A stretch of DNA of 44,193 nucleotides from an uncultured Mycoplasmatota bacterium (GCA_948329525.1 CAOJBM010000005.1:1-44193), one strand, 5' to 3'; counted from the first letter of the stretch, positions 7,303 through 16,283 are shown. The notes: a model not told the origin generated them from the sequence alone. Numbers and translations are program-made.

Positions 7303-7713
7303 ATGAAAAAGAATGGATTTACATTAGTAGAGTTGTTGGCAGTTTTAGCAGTTTTAGCACTTCTTTTAACGATTGCAGTACCTGGAATTCAAAAAATGTC
7401 TTACAAAATACAAAATAATATGTTTTGTGACAAAGTCGAAAATATCATAAAGGGAGCTCAATTATATGGTGATGATAATTATGATGCTATTAAAAGTAAA
7501 TCTGGTCAAAAAGATGTTATAAAAGTTCAAGATTTGGTTAAACATGGTTATTTAAAAAAAGATAATAATAAAGAAGAAGATGAGAATATGTTTATTGTCG
7601 ATTCTCGTGATAATACAAGCATGATGAACGAAGAGATAACATTATACATTAAAAATAATCGTGTTTATGCTACTTATAATTTTAGAGAAGATGATAAAGA
7701 AATATGTAAATAG
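7303..7713 (+). CDS. Type IV pilin-like (pseudopilin) protein
   Basis: A 136-aa protein with a textbook class III signal: a short basic leader MKKNG, then FTLVELLAVLAVLALLLTIA with the conserved Glu5 of the mature form, followed by PGIQKM and a soluble C-terminal domain. A prepilin peptidase would cut after Gly5. Two cysteines (in NMFCDK and at the penultimate residue) could form a disulfide, as in ComGC-like pilins. It stands alone between the GTPase genes, with no comG operon in the window, so an assembly machinery must be encoded elsewhere. A role in DNA uptake or a surface pilus is possible; neither is shown here. Confidence 0.8.
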   Translation: MKKNGFTLVELLAVLAVLALLLTIAVPGIQKMSYKIQNNMFCDKVENIIKGAQLYGDDNYDAIKSKSGQKDVIKVQDLVKHGYLKKDNNKEEDENMFIVDSRDNTSMMNEEITLYIKNNRVYATYNFREDDKEICK

Positions 7714-7769
7714 TATTTCTTTTTTGAAGTAAGTGTGCTAAAATACCATGAAATGAAAGGGGCGTTAGT

Positions 7770-9080
7770 TTGAAAACCGTTTGTTTAATAGGAAGACCAA
7801 ATGTTGGTAAAAGTACTATTTTTAATCGTCTAATTGGTGAAAAAAAAGCTATTATTTTAGATACTCCTGGTATAACAAGAGATCGAATTTATGGAACAGT
7901 TAATCATAATAATAAAAACTTTTTCCTAATAGATACTGGTGGCATTGATTTAGGAGAAGGTAATTTTAATAAAGATATCAAGTTACAAGCCGAAATTGCT
8001 ATTAAAGAGTCGGATGTTATTGTTTTTGTGGTTGATGGTAGAGAAGATATTACATCTAACGATTTAGTAGTAAGAGATATGTTAATGAAGACAAATAAAA
8101 AAATCATTGTAGCTGTTAATAAACTAGACAATCAAAAAATGCAAGAAGAAAATATCTATGCTTATTATGAACTAGGTTTTGAATATGTTATACCTTTAAG
8201 TGCAACTCATAATATGAATTTTTCTTTGTTACTTGATGAAATTACAAGTGACTTTAATGAAAATGAAAGCCAAGAAGAAGATATCTTAAAATTTTGTATT
8301 ATTGGAAGACCTAATGTCGGTAAAAGTAGTTTAATAAATGCGCTTTTAAATGAGGAAAGAGTAATTGTTAGTGATGTTGCTGGAACGACAAGAGATGCTA
8401 TTGATACAAGATTTAAATATAATAATGAAGAATATCTAGTAATTGATACTGCTGGAATGCGTAAGCAAGGAAAGATTTATGAAAGTGTGGAAAAGTATAG
8501 CTTAATTAGAAGTTTAAAAGCTATTGAGCGAAGTAATGTCTGCGTTTTAGTAATAAATGCCCTTGAAGGAATTATTGAACACGATAAACATATTGCATCT
8601 ATGGCTATAAATGCAGGAAAAGCGTTAGTAATAGCTGTGAATAAATGGGATACAGTAGAAGATCCAAATAAAGATTTAAAAAAATGGCAACTTTTAATCG
8701 AAAATGAATTGCAATTTATCCCTTATGCGAAAGTCGTCTTTTTATCGGCTCTAACAAAGAAAAGAGTTCCAACTTTAATGCCAGAAGTGATTGCATCATA
8801 TGAAAACAATAAAAAAGAAGTTAAGACATCTTTATTAAATGATATTATAAGAGATGCGGTGGCACTTCATGAAGCGCCTAGTTATAAAGGAAAGAGATTA
8901 AAAATTTATTTTGTCAGTCAAACGGGTACAATGCCTCCTAAATTTACTTTCCGAGTTAATAATAAAGGTTTAGTCCATTTTAGTTATGAAAGATATTTAG
9001 AAAATAAAATTAGAGAAGCTTTTGATTTTAGTGGTACACCAATAATTTTACAATTTAAAAATAGAAATGGCGAAGATTAA
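7770..9080 (+). CDS. der: Ribosome-associated GTPase Der (EngA)
   Basis: A 436-aa protein with two tandem GTPase domains and a C-terminal KH-like domain, the usual Der architecture and length, required for 50S subunit maturation. The first P-loop GRPNVGKST is at residues 8-16, with LDTPG as its switch II. The second P-loop GRPNVGKSS is near 179-187, with DTAGMR and NKWD. The C-terminal KH-like region includes GKRLKIYFVSQTG. The start is TTG 7770 with AAAGGGG seven bases upstream, as homologues also begin MKTVCLIGRPN-like. In Bacillus, der lies close to spoIVA and hbs; the same neighbourhood is seen here with about 5 kb of lineage-specific genes in between. Confidence 0.97.
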   Translation: MKTVCLIGRPNVGKSTIFNRLIGEKKAIILDTPGITRDRIYGTVNHNNKNFFLIDTGGIDLGEGNFNKDIKLQAEIAIKESDVIVFVVDGREDITSNDLVVRDMLMKTNKKIIVAVNKLDNQKMQEENIYAYYELGFEYVIPLSATHNMNFSLLLDEITSDFNENESQEEDILKFCIIGRPNVGKSSLINALLNEERVIVSDVAGTTRDAIDTRFKYNNEEYLVIDTAGMRKQGKIYESVEKYSLIRSLKAIERSNVCVLVINALEGIIEHDKHIASMAINAGKALVIAVNKWDTVEDPNKDLKKWQLLIENELQFIPYAKVVFLSALTKKRVPTLMPEVIASYENNKKEVKTSLLNDIIRDAVALHEAPSYKGKRLKIYFVSQTGTMPPKFTFRVNNKGLVHFSYERYLENKIREAFDFSGTPIILQFKNRNGED

Positions 9081-9088
9081 TTTTTATC

Positions 9089-9118
9089 TTGTATTTAATA
9101 TCTGTTATCTGTTACAAT
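9089..9118 (+). promoter_or_regulatory. Promoter of the 9144 gene
   Basis: TTGTAT at 9089-9094, an 18-bp spacer and TACAAT at 9113-9118. It lies too close to the ATG at 9126, which supports the ATG at 9144. Confidence 0.5.
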
Positions 9119-9143
9119 TTAAGAAATGAAGGAGTGGAACAAA

Positions 9144-9719
9144 ATGAATGCAGCTACATTTTTAATGATGAGTTCAAGAAGCAAAAATGATTATTTTGAA
9201 CAAGAAGAAAAGGAAGAAATAAAGGAGTATGAATTTAGTGCTATTACTGCTAATAGTAATATCAGTAAATTATTTGATGGAGAGTCTGTTAATAAAAATC
9301 CTTTAACTGATATTCCGCAACCAGAAATGCGCATTTATTGTGTTCGAGATTTTTCATTTGATACAGAAGAAGAACTAGTTGATTATTGCAAAAGAGAAGG
9401 TATTTCTCTAGATGAATCTTATACATTAGATTATTTTAGAAATATGGCTTCTCGAAGTGATGTTATAAGAAAAACAAAGAAAGATGGAACTTTTACTTTT
9501 TATGTTGCTATTGATGAAGAAGGATATGGCGTTTATAATTACGAAAGAAGCTTTTATAAAGGAGAATTTTGTTGGGAGTTTGATTATGGAAGTCTAGATC
9601 AAATGTATTTAGAGTTTAGAAATAGAGGTATAGTTTTTGAAAACGATGTCTATCAGAAAATTGCCAAAGAAGATCAACAAACATTAAAGATTAGTGATTC
9701 TTTATACAAAAATAGATAA
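9144..9719 (+). CDS. Conserved-looking hypothetical protein, acidic, 191 aa
   Basis: A soluble protein with no signal peptide or membrane segment. The N-terminal ~70 residues are acidic and probably disordered (EQEEKEEIKEYEF). The C-terminal part (about 65-180) is folded-looking, rich in aromatic residues, with YVAIDEEGYGVYNYERSFYKG and CWEFDYGSLDQMYLEFRNRG, suggesting an alpha+beta domain. The start is ATG 9144 with GAAGGAG eight to nine bases upstream. The family is not recognised. It has its own promoter and is followed by an AT-rich spacer carrying two AAGTGTCA direct repeats (9720-9738). Confidence 0.7.
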   Translation: MNAATFLMMSSRSKNDYFEQEEKEEIKEYEFSAITANSNISKLFDGESVNKNPLTDIPQPEMRIYCVRDFSFDTEEELVDYCKREGISLDESYTLDYFRNMASRSDVIRKTKKDGTFTFYVAIDEEGYGVYNYERSFYKGEFCWEFDYGSLDQMYLEFRNRGIVFENDVYQKIAKEDQQTLKISDSLYKNR

Positions 9720-9818
9720 AAAGTGTCATATAAGTGTCAAACAGAAAAGTAACTATTTTAAATATTTATAATCTCTTTACGAAGAATAAACATATTCTAT
9801 AGTAAGGAGGTTTTTTAA

Positions 9819-10061
9819 ATGGCTTTAGATGATAAAGTTTTTGAAAAAGTAGAAAAGAAAACTAAGGTAAGTAAGGGGAAAATACTGGAACTAGCAACTA
9901 AGCTACAACAAAACAGTTTAAAAGATGAAGCAACTTTAAGAGATGTTATTAGAGAGTTATCAAGCATGACTGGAAAGAAAGTTTCAAAAGAGAAAGAAGA
10001 TAAAATAGTCGATACTATTATAAAAGATAAAGTACCTAAAAATGTAGAAAAGATGTTTTAA
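9819..10061 (+). CDS. Stage VI sporulation protein F (SpoVIF)
   Basis: An 80-aa small basic helical protein matching the SpoVIF family: VFEKVEKKTKVSKGKILELA at residues 7-26, then LKDEATLRDVIRELSSMTGK and the family signature VSKEKEDKIVDTI. In Bacillus it is a late mother-cell protein involved in spore coat assembly. A strong ribosome binding site AAGGAGG (9804-9810) precedes the ATG. Upstream, CATATTCTA (9791-9799) matches the sigma-K -10 pattern CATANNNTA, but no AC element lies at the right distance, so that promoter is only suggestive. It ends 29 bp before fhs. Confidence 0.85.
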   Translation: MALDDKVFEKVEKKTKVSKGKILELATKLQQNSLKDEATLRDVIRELSSMTGKKVSKEKEDKIVDTIIKDKVPKNVEKMF

Positions 10062-10090
10062 ATAAGATATACTAAATTTAGGTGATTTAT

Positions 10091-11647
10091 GTGACAGATA
10101 TCGAGATTGTAAGCAGTGTTAAGTCTAACTTAATAGAAGATGTTGCTAAAAAAATTGGCATAAATGATATTGATTTATATGGTAAGTATAAATGTAAAAT
10201 TAATAGTTTTAAAAAACAAAAAGATGGCAAAATTATTTTAGTAACTGCTACTAGTCCAACTCCATATGGAGAAGGTAAGACAACTGTAGCAATAGGACTT
10301 TTAGATGCTCTATGTAAAAAGGAAAATGCCATACTTGCTTTAAGAGAACCATCACTTGGCCCTGTCTTTGGTGTTAAAGGTGGAGCTTGTGGAGGAGGAA
10401 AATCCCAAGTAGTACCGATGGAAGATATTAATCTTCACTTTACAGGCGACTTTCATGCTATAACTAGTGCTAACAATCTCTTATGTGCCGCTATTGATAA
10501 TGAAATAAAACAAGGTAATAAGCTTCATATAAAAGAAGTATTATTTCATCGTACAATAGATATAAATGATCGAGAATTAAAAAATATTAAATTATTAAGT
10601 GGAAGAAGTGAATCTTTTAATATCACTGCAGCTAGTGAAATGATGGCCATTTTATGTCTAAGTAAAGATATTAATGATTTAAAAAAACGTTTAAATAAAA
10701 TAATCATTGGCTTAGATGAGGATAATAAATTTATTTATGCTAAAAATTTGAATGTTGTTGGTTCATTATGTGTTTTGTTAAAAGATGCCATTAAACCTAA
10801 TCTTGTTCAAACTTTAGAAAATAATCCTGTTATTATTCATGGTGGGCCTTTTGCTAACATTGCTCATGGATGCTCTTCTTTAATTTCTCTAAATACTTGT
10901 AAGAGTTTATGTGATTATGTTGTTACTGAAGCTGGTTTTGGTAGTGATTGTGGAGCAATAAAATATTATGATTTACTATGTCGGGATAATGACTTAGTTC
11001 CTGATGTAACAGTTTTAGTGACAAGTATACGAGCTTTAAAACATAGTGGCTTAGATAATTTAATTGCTCACATCAATATTTTAAGAAAATTAAATTTAAA
11101 CTTTTTAGTTTGTTTAAATAAATTTCAAAATGATAATGAAAATGATATAGAGGAAATTAAAAATCTTTGTAAAAAAGAAAATATTCCTTTTACAATTACT
11201 TCATCTTATATTGATGGAGGAAGTGGAGCAAAAGATTTAGCTTCTAAAGTAATAAAAATGAGTGATAACAAAAAAGTCTACAAAGAATTATATAGTCTAG
11301 AAGATAGTATTGAAATAAAGATTTCTTCAATTATAAAAGATATATATGAAGCTAAAGAAATAATATATAGTAATAGTAGTAAAGAAATGTTAGAAATAAT
11401 AAATGATAATAATTTAAGTAATTTACCTATATGTATTGCTAAAACACAATACTCCATTAGTGATGATAAAGACAAACTAGGTTATCCTAGAGATTTTATC
11501 GTTACAGTAAATAAAATAAGTATTGCAGCTGGAGCAGGATTTATAATTGTTTATTTAAATAATATTTTAACTATGCCTGGCTTAAGTAAAGATGCTAATT
11601 ATAAAAAAATAGATTATAGAGATAACCAAGTAATTGGATTATCCTAA
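10091..11647 (+). CDS. fhs: Formate-tetrahydrofolate ligase
   Basis: 518 aa. It joins formate to tetrahydrofolate using ATP, making 10-formyl-THF for purine and initiator fMet-tRNA synthesis. The family opening (SDIEI-like TDIEIVSSVK), the ATP loop TSPTPYGEGKTT, EPSLGPVFGVKGGA and the folate-site HGGPFANIAHGCSS are all present, as is the C-terminal GAGFI...ILTMPGLSKDANY. The protein is about 35-40 residues shorter than the usual ~556, apparently through small internal deletions in the C-terminal half, with all core motifs kept. The start is GTG 10091 behind AGGTGA, in preference to GTG 10082, which overlaps the ribosome binding site. Confidence 0.96.
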   Translation: MTDIEIVSSVKSNLIEDVAKKIGINDIDLYGKYKCKINSFKKQKDGKIILVTATSPTPYGEGKTTVAIGLLDALCKKENAILALREPSLGPVFGVKGGACGGGKSQVVPMEDINLHFTGDFHAITSANNLLCAAIDNEIKQGNKLHIKEVLFHRTIDINDRELKNIKLLSGRSESFNITAASEMMAILCLSKDINDLKKRLNKIIIGLDEDNKFIYAKNLNVVGSLCVLLKDAIKPNLVQTLENNPVIIHGGPFANIAHGCSSLISLNTCKSLCDYVVTEAGFGSDCGAIKYYDLLCRDNDLVPDVTVLVTSIRALKHSGLDNLIAHINILRKLNLNFLVCLNKFQNDNENDIEEIKNLCKKENIPFTITSSYIDGGSGAKDLASKVIKMSDNKKVYKELYSLEDSIEIKISSIIKDIYEAKEIIYSNSSKEMLEIINDNNLSNLPICIAKTQYSISDDKDKLGYPRDFIVTVNKISIAAGAGFIIVYLNNILTMPGLSKDANYKKIDYRDNQVIGLS

Positions 11648-11666
11648 AAAATAGGAAGTAGTAAAT

Positions 11667-12731
11667 ATGGATGATAAAAATAGAATAGGGGATTTTTTAG
11701 CAAAATTAAGAAATGAAAAAGGTTATACACAACAAAAATTAGCCGATAAAATTCATGTTACAAATAAAGCAATTTCTAATTGGGAGAACGGAAGAAGTAA
11801 TCCTGATTTAGATATGATGAAAGAACTTGCTAAAATATTTGATGTAACTGTTGATGAACTTTATGCTGGTAAAAGAGTGGATGAGAAAGATGTTATTTTC
11901 AAAAGAAAACTTAAGAAAATATTTATAAGAGCTTTCATTACAATGTTCATCATAAATTTCTTACTTCTTCTTTTTTATTTTCTCTTAACTGTTAATTCTG
12001 TTAAATTTTATGTCCTTTATTTAGAAGAAGATTCTATAAACACAACTGGTGGTTATTATATAGTTAATAAAAACAAAAGTATTTTGCACTTAGATAAATT
12101 AGAATTAGATAGCAATATTGATTCTAATACTTATATTGAGTTATATGAGAAAAGTAATGCTAGTAATGCAATTTTATATTCTGGATTTAATTCTAATATT
12201 GATTTATACAATGTAATAATTTCTGATCTTGATGAAATTTATTTGAAACTAACTTTTGTCGAAGATGAGGAAAGTACAGAAAAGATTTATAAACTAAATT
12301 TTTATCCTAAGTATATTGATCATAAATTTGTGAATATAAATGAAAAATCTTCAGCTACTTACGTTAATGATTTGTTAGATAATAATAAATTAATAGATAA
12401 ATTACTAGAATTAGGTTTTCATGAACAAGGAGAATTTTTATATTTCAAAGAAGAAAAGACGAAGAAAGAGAAAATAACAACTTATGTTGATGCTAATTTC
12501 AAATCTTATAATAAAGTTGTTGAAAGTAAAAATTTTAAAAAACTAATTTCTTATTATCGTGATATTGATTCAATAGATGTACAATTTCTGGATTCCAAAA
12601 ATAATATTTATAAAGAGTTTAGATATGAAATTCCAAAAGAAATACTTGAGTGTACAATAGGTAGATGTGATGATGTCGCTGATTTAGAAAGTATCAAAGA
12701 AGATATTGCAATTATTAAATTATTTAAATAG
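11667..12731 (+). CDS. XRE-family HTH regulator with a membrane segment and external domain
   Basis: 354 aa. Residues 7-65 form a Cro/C1-type HTH (LRNEKGYTQQKLADKIHVTNKAISNWENG is a clear helix-turn-helix, with the usual LDMMKELAKIFDVTVDEL tail). A single hydrophobic helix follows (about 92-113, ITMFIINFLLLLFYFLL). The remaining ~240 residues, probably outside the cell, are unrecognised and rich in Asn/Asp/Lys and beta-type sequence. This is a one-component membrane-bound transcription factor layout. It starts 20 bp after fhs with GGAAG nearby and ends at a very strong terminator. The target is unknown; the secreted protein gene at 12830 is a candidate simply by position. Confidence 0.85.
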   Translation: MDDKNRIGDFLAKLRNEKGYTQQKLADKIHVTNKAISNWENGRSNPDLDMMKELAKIFDVTVDELYAGKRVDEKDVIFKRKLKKIFIRAFITMFIINFLLLLFYFLLTVNSVKFYVLYLEEDSINTTGGYYIVNKNKSILHLDKLELDSNIDSNTYIELYEKSNASNAILYSGFNSNIDLYNVIISDLDEIYLKLTFVEDEESTEKIYKLNFYPKYIDHKFVNINEKSSATYVNDLLDNNKLIDKLLELGFHEQGEFLYFKEEKTKKEKITTYVDANFKSYNKVVESKNFKKLISYYRDIDSIDVQFLDSKNNIYKEFRYEIPKEILECTIGRCDDVADLESIKEDIAIIKLFK

Positions 12732-12732
12732 A

Positions 12733-12787
12733 GTCATTCTATGATTATGAGAATTATAAATTCTTATGATTGTAGAGTGACTTTTTT
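12733..12787 (+). terminator. Strong terminator after the XRE regulator
   Basis: A 23-bp stem (12733-12755 with 12759-12781) with a few G-T wobble pairs, a 3-nt loop and a T6 run. Confidence 0.9.
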
Positions 12788-12829
12788 GTCGAAATAATGC
12801 TATTCTTTAAGTAGCAAGGAGGTGAAGAA

Positions 12830-13642
12830 GTGAAAAAAAGATTTTTAGTTTTAAGTGTTTTACTAAGTATCTTTATAACACCAATGATAGCAAATGCATC
12901 GGAAGAAGAATACTATACAAATAAAAATGGTGTTGTAATGGATCAAGCAAATTATGAAAATTTAGTAGAAAAGCTAACACTAGAATACGTCAGTTTTATG
13001 ACCCAAAGAGAGTATGATTCTTTAAAAGATCATGAACTACCTGTTGTAGCCGAAAAAAGTATTATTTCAGAAAATATTGAAATAGGGGGAATTCCTATGG
13101 AAGTAGTTAACCCATTTTCTGTTGCAGGTTCTCCTAATAGTATAGCAACAACGTCTAAGAAACTAGGAATAACAGTCTTTGACTGGGGAAACGGACAGTA
13201 TTATGTTAAAGCAGCTAATGAATGGTTATCAATTCCTAAAATCAGAAATTATGATGTCTTTGCGATGCGACCAGATGATGGATTTAGCTTAGTAGCAGGA
13301 ACTCCAAGTGGTACACAATATTACTCAAATGCTACAGAAGGGCATTCTATAATTTATCAACCAAATGGTGCGAACACAGTCACAAAAAGTAATGGTTTTG
13401 GAATGTCCATGAATCTTGTTGATAACAGTGATGTTAGTACTTTCCTAAACACAATTACTGCCCGTGTTAGTGGAAGCTCAGGAACTGTGTCAGCAAGTTA
13501 TCAACATTGTACATCTAATAGTGTTACGAAAGCTCAATCTATGGATTATATTTTAAATGTAAATGGTCTTGGCGGAGTGATTTTATTTAATACTGTTCAA
13601 AGTAAGTATGATGCTATGATGGGCGTTTATGCAAGAGTTTAA
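12830..13642 (+). CDS. Secreted protein of unknown function
   Basis: 270 aa with a clear signal peptide (MKKRFLVLSVLLSIFITP, cleavage near ANA-SE at about residue 24). The mature part starts with a charged helical region (YENLVEKLTLEYVSFMTQREYDSL). It then becomes Ser/Thr/Gly/Asn-rich, with a compact beta-type C-terminal half containing GISVFD-like strands and a single Cys (SYQHCTS). There is no sortase motif, lipobox or second membrane segment, so it is likely released or wall-associated. The start is GTG 12830 behind a strong AAGGAGGTG. The family is not recognised. It is followed 28 bp later by a small membrane protein gene, with which it may form an operon. Confidence 0.75.
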   Translation: MKKRFLVLSVLLSIFITPMIANASEEEYYTNKNGVVMDQANYENLVEKLTLEYVSFMTQREYDSLKDHELPVVAEKSIISENIEIGGIPMEVVNPFSVAGSPNSIATTSKKLGITVFDWGNGQYYVKAANEWLSIPKIRNYDVFAMRPDDGFSLVAGTPSGTQYYSNATEGHSIIYQPNGANTVTKSNGFGMSMNLVDNSDVSTFLNTITARVSGSSGTVSASYQHCTSNSVTKAQSMDYILNVNGLGGVILFNTVQSKYDAMMGVYARV

Positions 13643-13670
13643 TTAATGTTTCAAAAAGGAGTGGTATTTT

Positions 13671-14192
13671 ATGGTTGAAACGATTTTGTTAATTATAGTT
13701 ATCTCATGCACAGTGAGCTTAATAATTATTCAAATATATGATAAATTTATGAAAAAGAAGGTGAAATACTACATTCCTTTTGGAAACGAAAACTTCTATT
13801 TTGATATGACATTTGATGAAATGTTTGATATAGAAGTACCTTATAGACAAAAATATTTAGTAAAAAAAGAAATATTATATGCCTACTATAAGACAGAAAT
13901 AGATTATATATATTCCATAATAAAATACACATGTTTAGATCAACATGGAAAAATTAAAATCTTAAAAGCTGTCGAGATAGAATTGGAGTGTGATAATTTT
14001 ATTGATGCTAAAAATACTATGAGTGATGTCAAAGATATGATTTTAAAATTTTATAAATCAAAAACAACTTATAATGAATTTGAAGAAAATAAAAAAGAAA
14101 GAACATTCCATAATAGTTTTGGCATAAAGACGATTGATTTTAATATCGATATAAACAATAATATGCTCATTTTAACAATGAAAATAAAATAA
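13671..14192 (+). CDS. Single-pass membrane protein of unknown function
   Basis: 173 aa. The N-terminal anchor (about 4-25, ILLIIVISCTVSLIIIQIY) is followed by a basic stop-transfer FMKKKVK and a ~145-residue soluble domain with alternating charged and hydrophobic residues. AAAAGGAGTGG precedes the ATG. It follows the secreted protein gene with no terminator between them and is closed by the terminator at 14211. The family is not recognised; the orientation (short N-terminus, positive residues after the helix) suggests the domain is cytoplasmic. Confidence 0.7.
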   Translation: MVETILLIIVISCTVSLIIIQIYDKFMKKKVKYYIPFGNENFYFDMTFDEMFDIEVPYRQKYLVKKEILYAYYKTEIDYIYSIIKYTCLDQHGKIKILKAVEIELECDNFIDAKNTMSDVKDMILKFYKSKTTYNEFEENKKERTFHNSFGIKTIDFNIDINNNMLILTMKIK

Positions 14193-14210
14193 GAAAATTA
14201 CTGCTTTTTT

Positions 14211-14240
14211 AAAAAGTGCAAATTTATTTGTACTTTTTTT
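14211..14240 (+). terminator. Terminator before spoIVA
   Basis: A 12-bp stem, one G-T pair (14211-14222 with 14227-14238), loop TTTA, with a T-run through 14240. Confidence 0.85.
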
Positions 14241-14287
14241 CTTTTTTTTGACATATGTATTAACTAGATAATGAATGGGGTGTCAAT

Positions 14288-15766
14288 ATGAAAAATGACA
14301 AAGTTATTGAGGCGATTTCTAAAAGAGGAAATGGAAGTATCTATTTAGGTATCGTGGGAGCCGTAAGAACTGGGAAGTCGACCTTTATTAAAAGATTTAT
14401 TGAAAATCTAGTTGTACCTAATATTAGTGATGAATACGAGAAGAAAAGATGCTTAGATGAAATTCCACAAAGTGCCCAAGGAAAAACAATTATGACAACA
14501 GAACCAAAGTTTGTTCCATCTAATGGTGCTAATGTACAAATTGAAGAATTTACTACTAACATCAAATTAATTGATTGTGTAGGATATGTAATTCCAGGCT
14601 CTAATGGATATGAAGATGAGCAAGGAAATCCACGAATGGTCAATACTCCATGGTTTAGTGAACCAATTCCTTTTGTAGAAGCTGCGTCTATTGGAACAGA
14701 AAAAGTTATTAAAGACCATTCAACAATAGGTATTGTTGTAACTACTGATGGTTCTTTTGGAGAAATTAAAAGAGAAGATTATGTTTTAGCTGAAGAAAAA
14801 GTTGTTAGTGAACTAAAAGAGTATGGAAAACCATTTATCATTGTTCTAAATAGTTTACGACCAAATAGTAGCGATACATTATCACTTGCTAATGAACTAA
14901 GAAGTAACTATGGTGTTCCAGTACTTCCTATTAGTGTGGAAACAATGAATGAAGTAGAAATCTATGAGATTCTAAAAAGTGCTTTATATGAATTCCCAGT
15001 AATTGATATTAAAGTTTCAATTCCATCATGGGTTCACGTTTTAAGTAATGAACATGATGTTAAAAAACATTATATTGAAAAAATTAAAAATAGTACTTTA
15101 GAAATTAAGAAATTAAAAGATGTTGATAGTATTATTTCTTATTTTACAGATAGTGAATATATCAGTAAAGCTTACATAAGTGAAGTAGATGCTTCAACTG
15201 GAATAGTTTCCTTAAATCTAGAAAGTACTGATGAGTTATATAACAATGTTTTAAAAGAAATGATGGGGGATGCGGTTAATACAAAAGCTGGCATGTTAAA
15301 AATCTTTAGTAGTTACAAAGACGGTAAGGAAGAATTAGATAATTTGAAAAGTGCTTTAAAAGCTTCGAAAGCGACGGGATATGGAATTGTTTATCCAACA
15401 CTTAAAGAGATGAAGTTAGAAACACCAGAAATTATTAAACAAGGTAATCGTTATGGCGTTAAACTAAAAGCTGTCGCATCAAGTTATCATTTAATGCGAG
15501 TAGATGTTGAAAGTACTTTTGAACCAATAATTGGTAGTGAACTACAAAGTAAAGAGTTAATTAATTACTTAATGAAAGATTATGAAACAGATCCTAGTAA
15601 TATTTGGAAAAGTGAAATTTTTGGAAGAAGTCTAGATGTTATTGTTCAAGAAGGTATTCAATCTAAATTATCGGTAATGCCAGAAGCGACTAGATATAAA
15701 TTAAGTCAAACAGTAACTAAAATTGTTAATAAAGGAAGCAATAATTTAATCGCTATAGTTATCTAG
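14288..15766 (+). CDS. spoIVA: Stage IV sporulation protein A, spore coat ATPase
   Basis: 492 aa, the same length as B. subtilis SpoIVA. It forms the ATP-dependent basement layer on the outer forespore membrane onto which the spore coat is built. The Walker A GAVRTGKST is at residues 24-32, preceded by the conserved SKRGNGSIYLG-type opening. The GTPase-like core contains EIPQSAQGKTIMTTEPKFVP, the Walker B region LIDCVGYVIPG and VLNS. A middle domain and a C-terminal polymerisation/anchoring domain end in the hydrophobic tail NNLIAIVI, the family hallmark. GGGGTG precedes the ATG, and a TTGACA lies at 14248-14253 without a well-spaced -10. Its presence is strong evidence that the organism sporulates or recently did. 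Confidence 0.98.
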   Translation: MKNDKVIEAISKRGNGSIYLGIVGAVRTGKSTFIKRFIENLVVPNISDEYEKKRCLDEIPQSAQGKTIMTTEPKFVPSNGANVQIEEFTTNIKLIDCVGYVIPGSNGYEDEQGNPRMVNTPWFSEPIPFVEAASIGTEKVIKDHSTIGIVVTTDGSFGEIKREDYVLAEEKVVSELKEYGKPFIIVLNSLRPNSSDTLSLANELRSNYGVPVLPISVETMNEVEIYEILKSALYEFPVIDIKVSIPSWVHVLSNEHDVKKHYIEKIKNSTLEIKKLKDVDSIISYFTDSEYISKAYISEVDASTGIVSLNLESTDELYNNVLKEMMGDAVNTKAGMLKIFSSYKDGKEELDNLKSALKASKATGYGIVYPTLKEMKLETPEIIKQGNRYGVKLKAVASSYHLMRVDVESTFEPIIGSELQSKELINYLMKDYETDPSNIWKSEIFGRSLDVIVQEGIQSKLSVMPEATRYKLSQTVTKIVNKGSNNLIAIVI

Positions 15767-15798
15767 TAAGTGTCAAGTATTTATATTAAAATGTCAAT

Positions 15799-15832
15799 AC
15801 AACTATTAATATTTTAAAAATAGTTGTTTTTT
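15799..15832 (+). terminator. Terminator after spoIVA
   Basis: A 9-bp perfect stem (15799-15807 with 15819-15827), an 11-nt loop and a T6 run. Confidence 0.85.
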
Positions 15833-15919
15833 CTTGCTTTTGATTAATATTTTTGTTATTTTTAATATGTAAGGGTAATAGCCTTATAGAAAAATATATT
15901 TTTATTGGGAGGTAAAAAA

Positions 15920-16192
15920 ATGTCAAAACAAGAATTAGTAGATTTTATTGCTGCAAAAGCTGGTTTATCAAAAGCTGACGCTGGAAGAGCATTAGATGCT
16001 ACAATGGAAGGAATTACTGCTGGTCTTAAAAAAGACGGTAAAGTTGCTTTAGTTGGTTTTGGTACTTTCAGTGCTAAAAAAAGAGCAGCTAGAGAAGGAA
16101 TCAATCCTTTAACAAAAGAACCACTTAAAATTCCTGCTAAAGTTGTTGCTTCATTCAAAGCTGGAAGCAAACTTAAAGAAGCTATTAACTAA
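15920..16192 (+). CDS. hup: HU-type nucleoid DNA-binding protein
   Basis: 90 aa, the normal HU length; an essential histone-like dimer that bends DNA. The N-terminal helices MSKQELVDFIAAKAGLSKADA are followed by the family signature GFGTFSAKKRAAREGINPLT, in which the usual GRNP arm tip reads GINP, and end in VVASFKAGSKLKEAIN. The start is ATG 15920 behind GGGAGG (15907-15912); the TTG at 15905 overlaps that site. The order spoIVA then HU gene matches Bacillus. Codon use is visibly richer in C-ending codons than the neighbours, as expected for a highly expressed gene. Confidence 0.97.
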   Translation: MSKQELVDFIAAKAGLSKADAGRALDATMEGITAGLKKDGKVALVGFGTFSAKKRAAREGINPLTKEPLKIPAKVVASFKAGSKLKEAIN

Positions 16193-16210
16193 TAATATTA
16201 TTAGCTTTTT

Positions 16211-16237
16211 AAAACCTAATTTATTTAGGTTTTTTTC
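16211..16237 (+). terminator. Terminator after the HU gene
   Basis: A 9-bp stem (16211-16219 with 16225-16233), loop TTTAT-like, then T-rich sequence. A second AT-rich hairpin (about 16180-16206, ending AGCTTTTT) lies just before it. Confidence 0.85.
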
Positions 16238-16283
16238 TTGGAATAAATATGTTATAATACCTGTTAGCAAGGGAGTATTAAAG

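Noticed and set aside
9720-9738. Two AAGTGTCA direct repeats after the 9144 gene; similar AGTGTCAA words after spoIVA and before helD
   Set aside because: Only two clear copies and no regular spacing; too short to call a repeat family or CRISPR-like array.
15862-16170. Minus-strand 102-aa frame opposite the HU gene
   Set aside because: It is a shadow of the codon-biased HU gene; the Ala/Pro-rich translation is the reverse of that bias, with no ribosome binding site.
16143-16283. Extended start for the membrane protein overlapping the HU gene
   Set aside because: The extension runs through the HU terminator, and the promoter -10 at 16253-16258 lies inside it; ATG 16284 has a good ribosome binding site.
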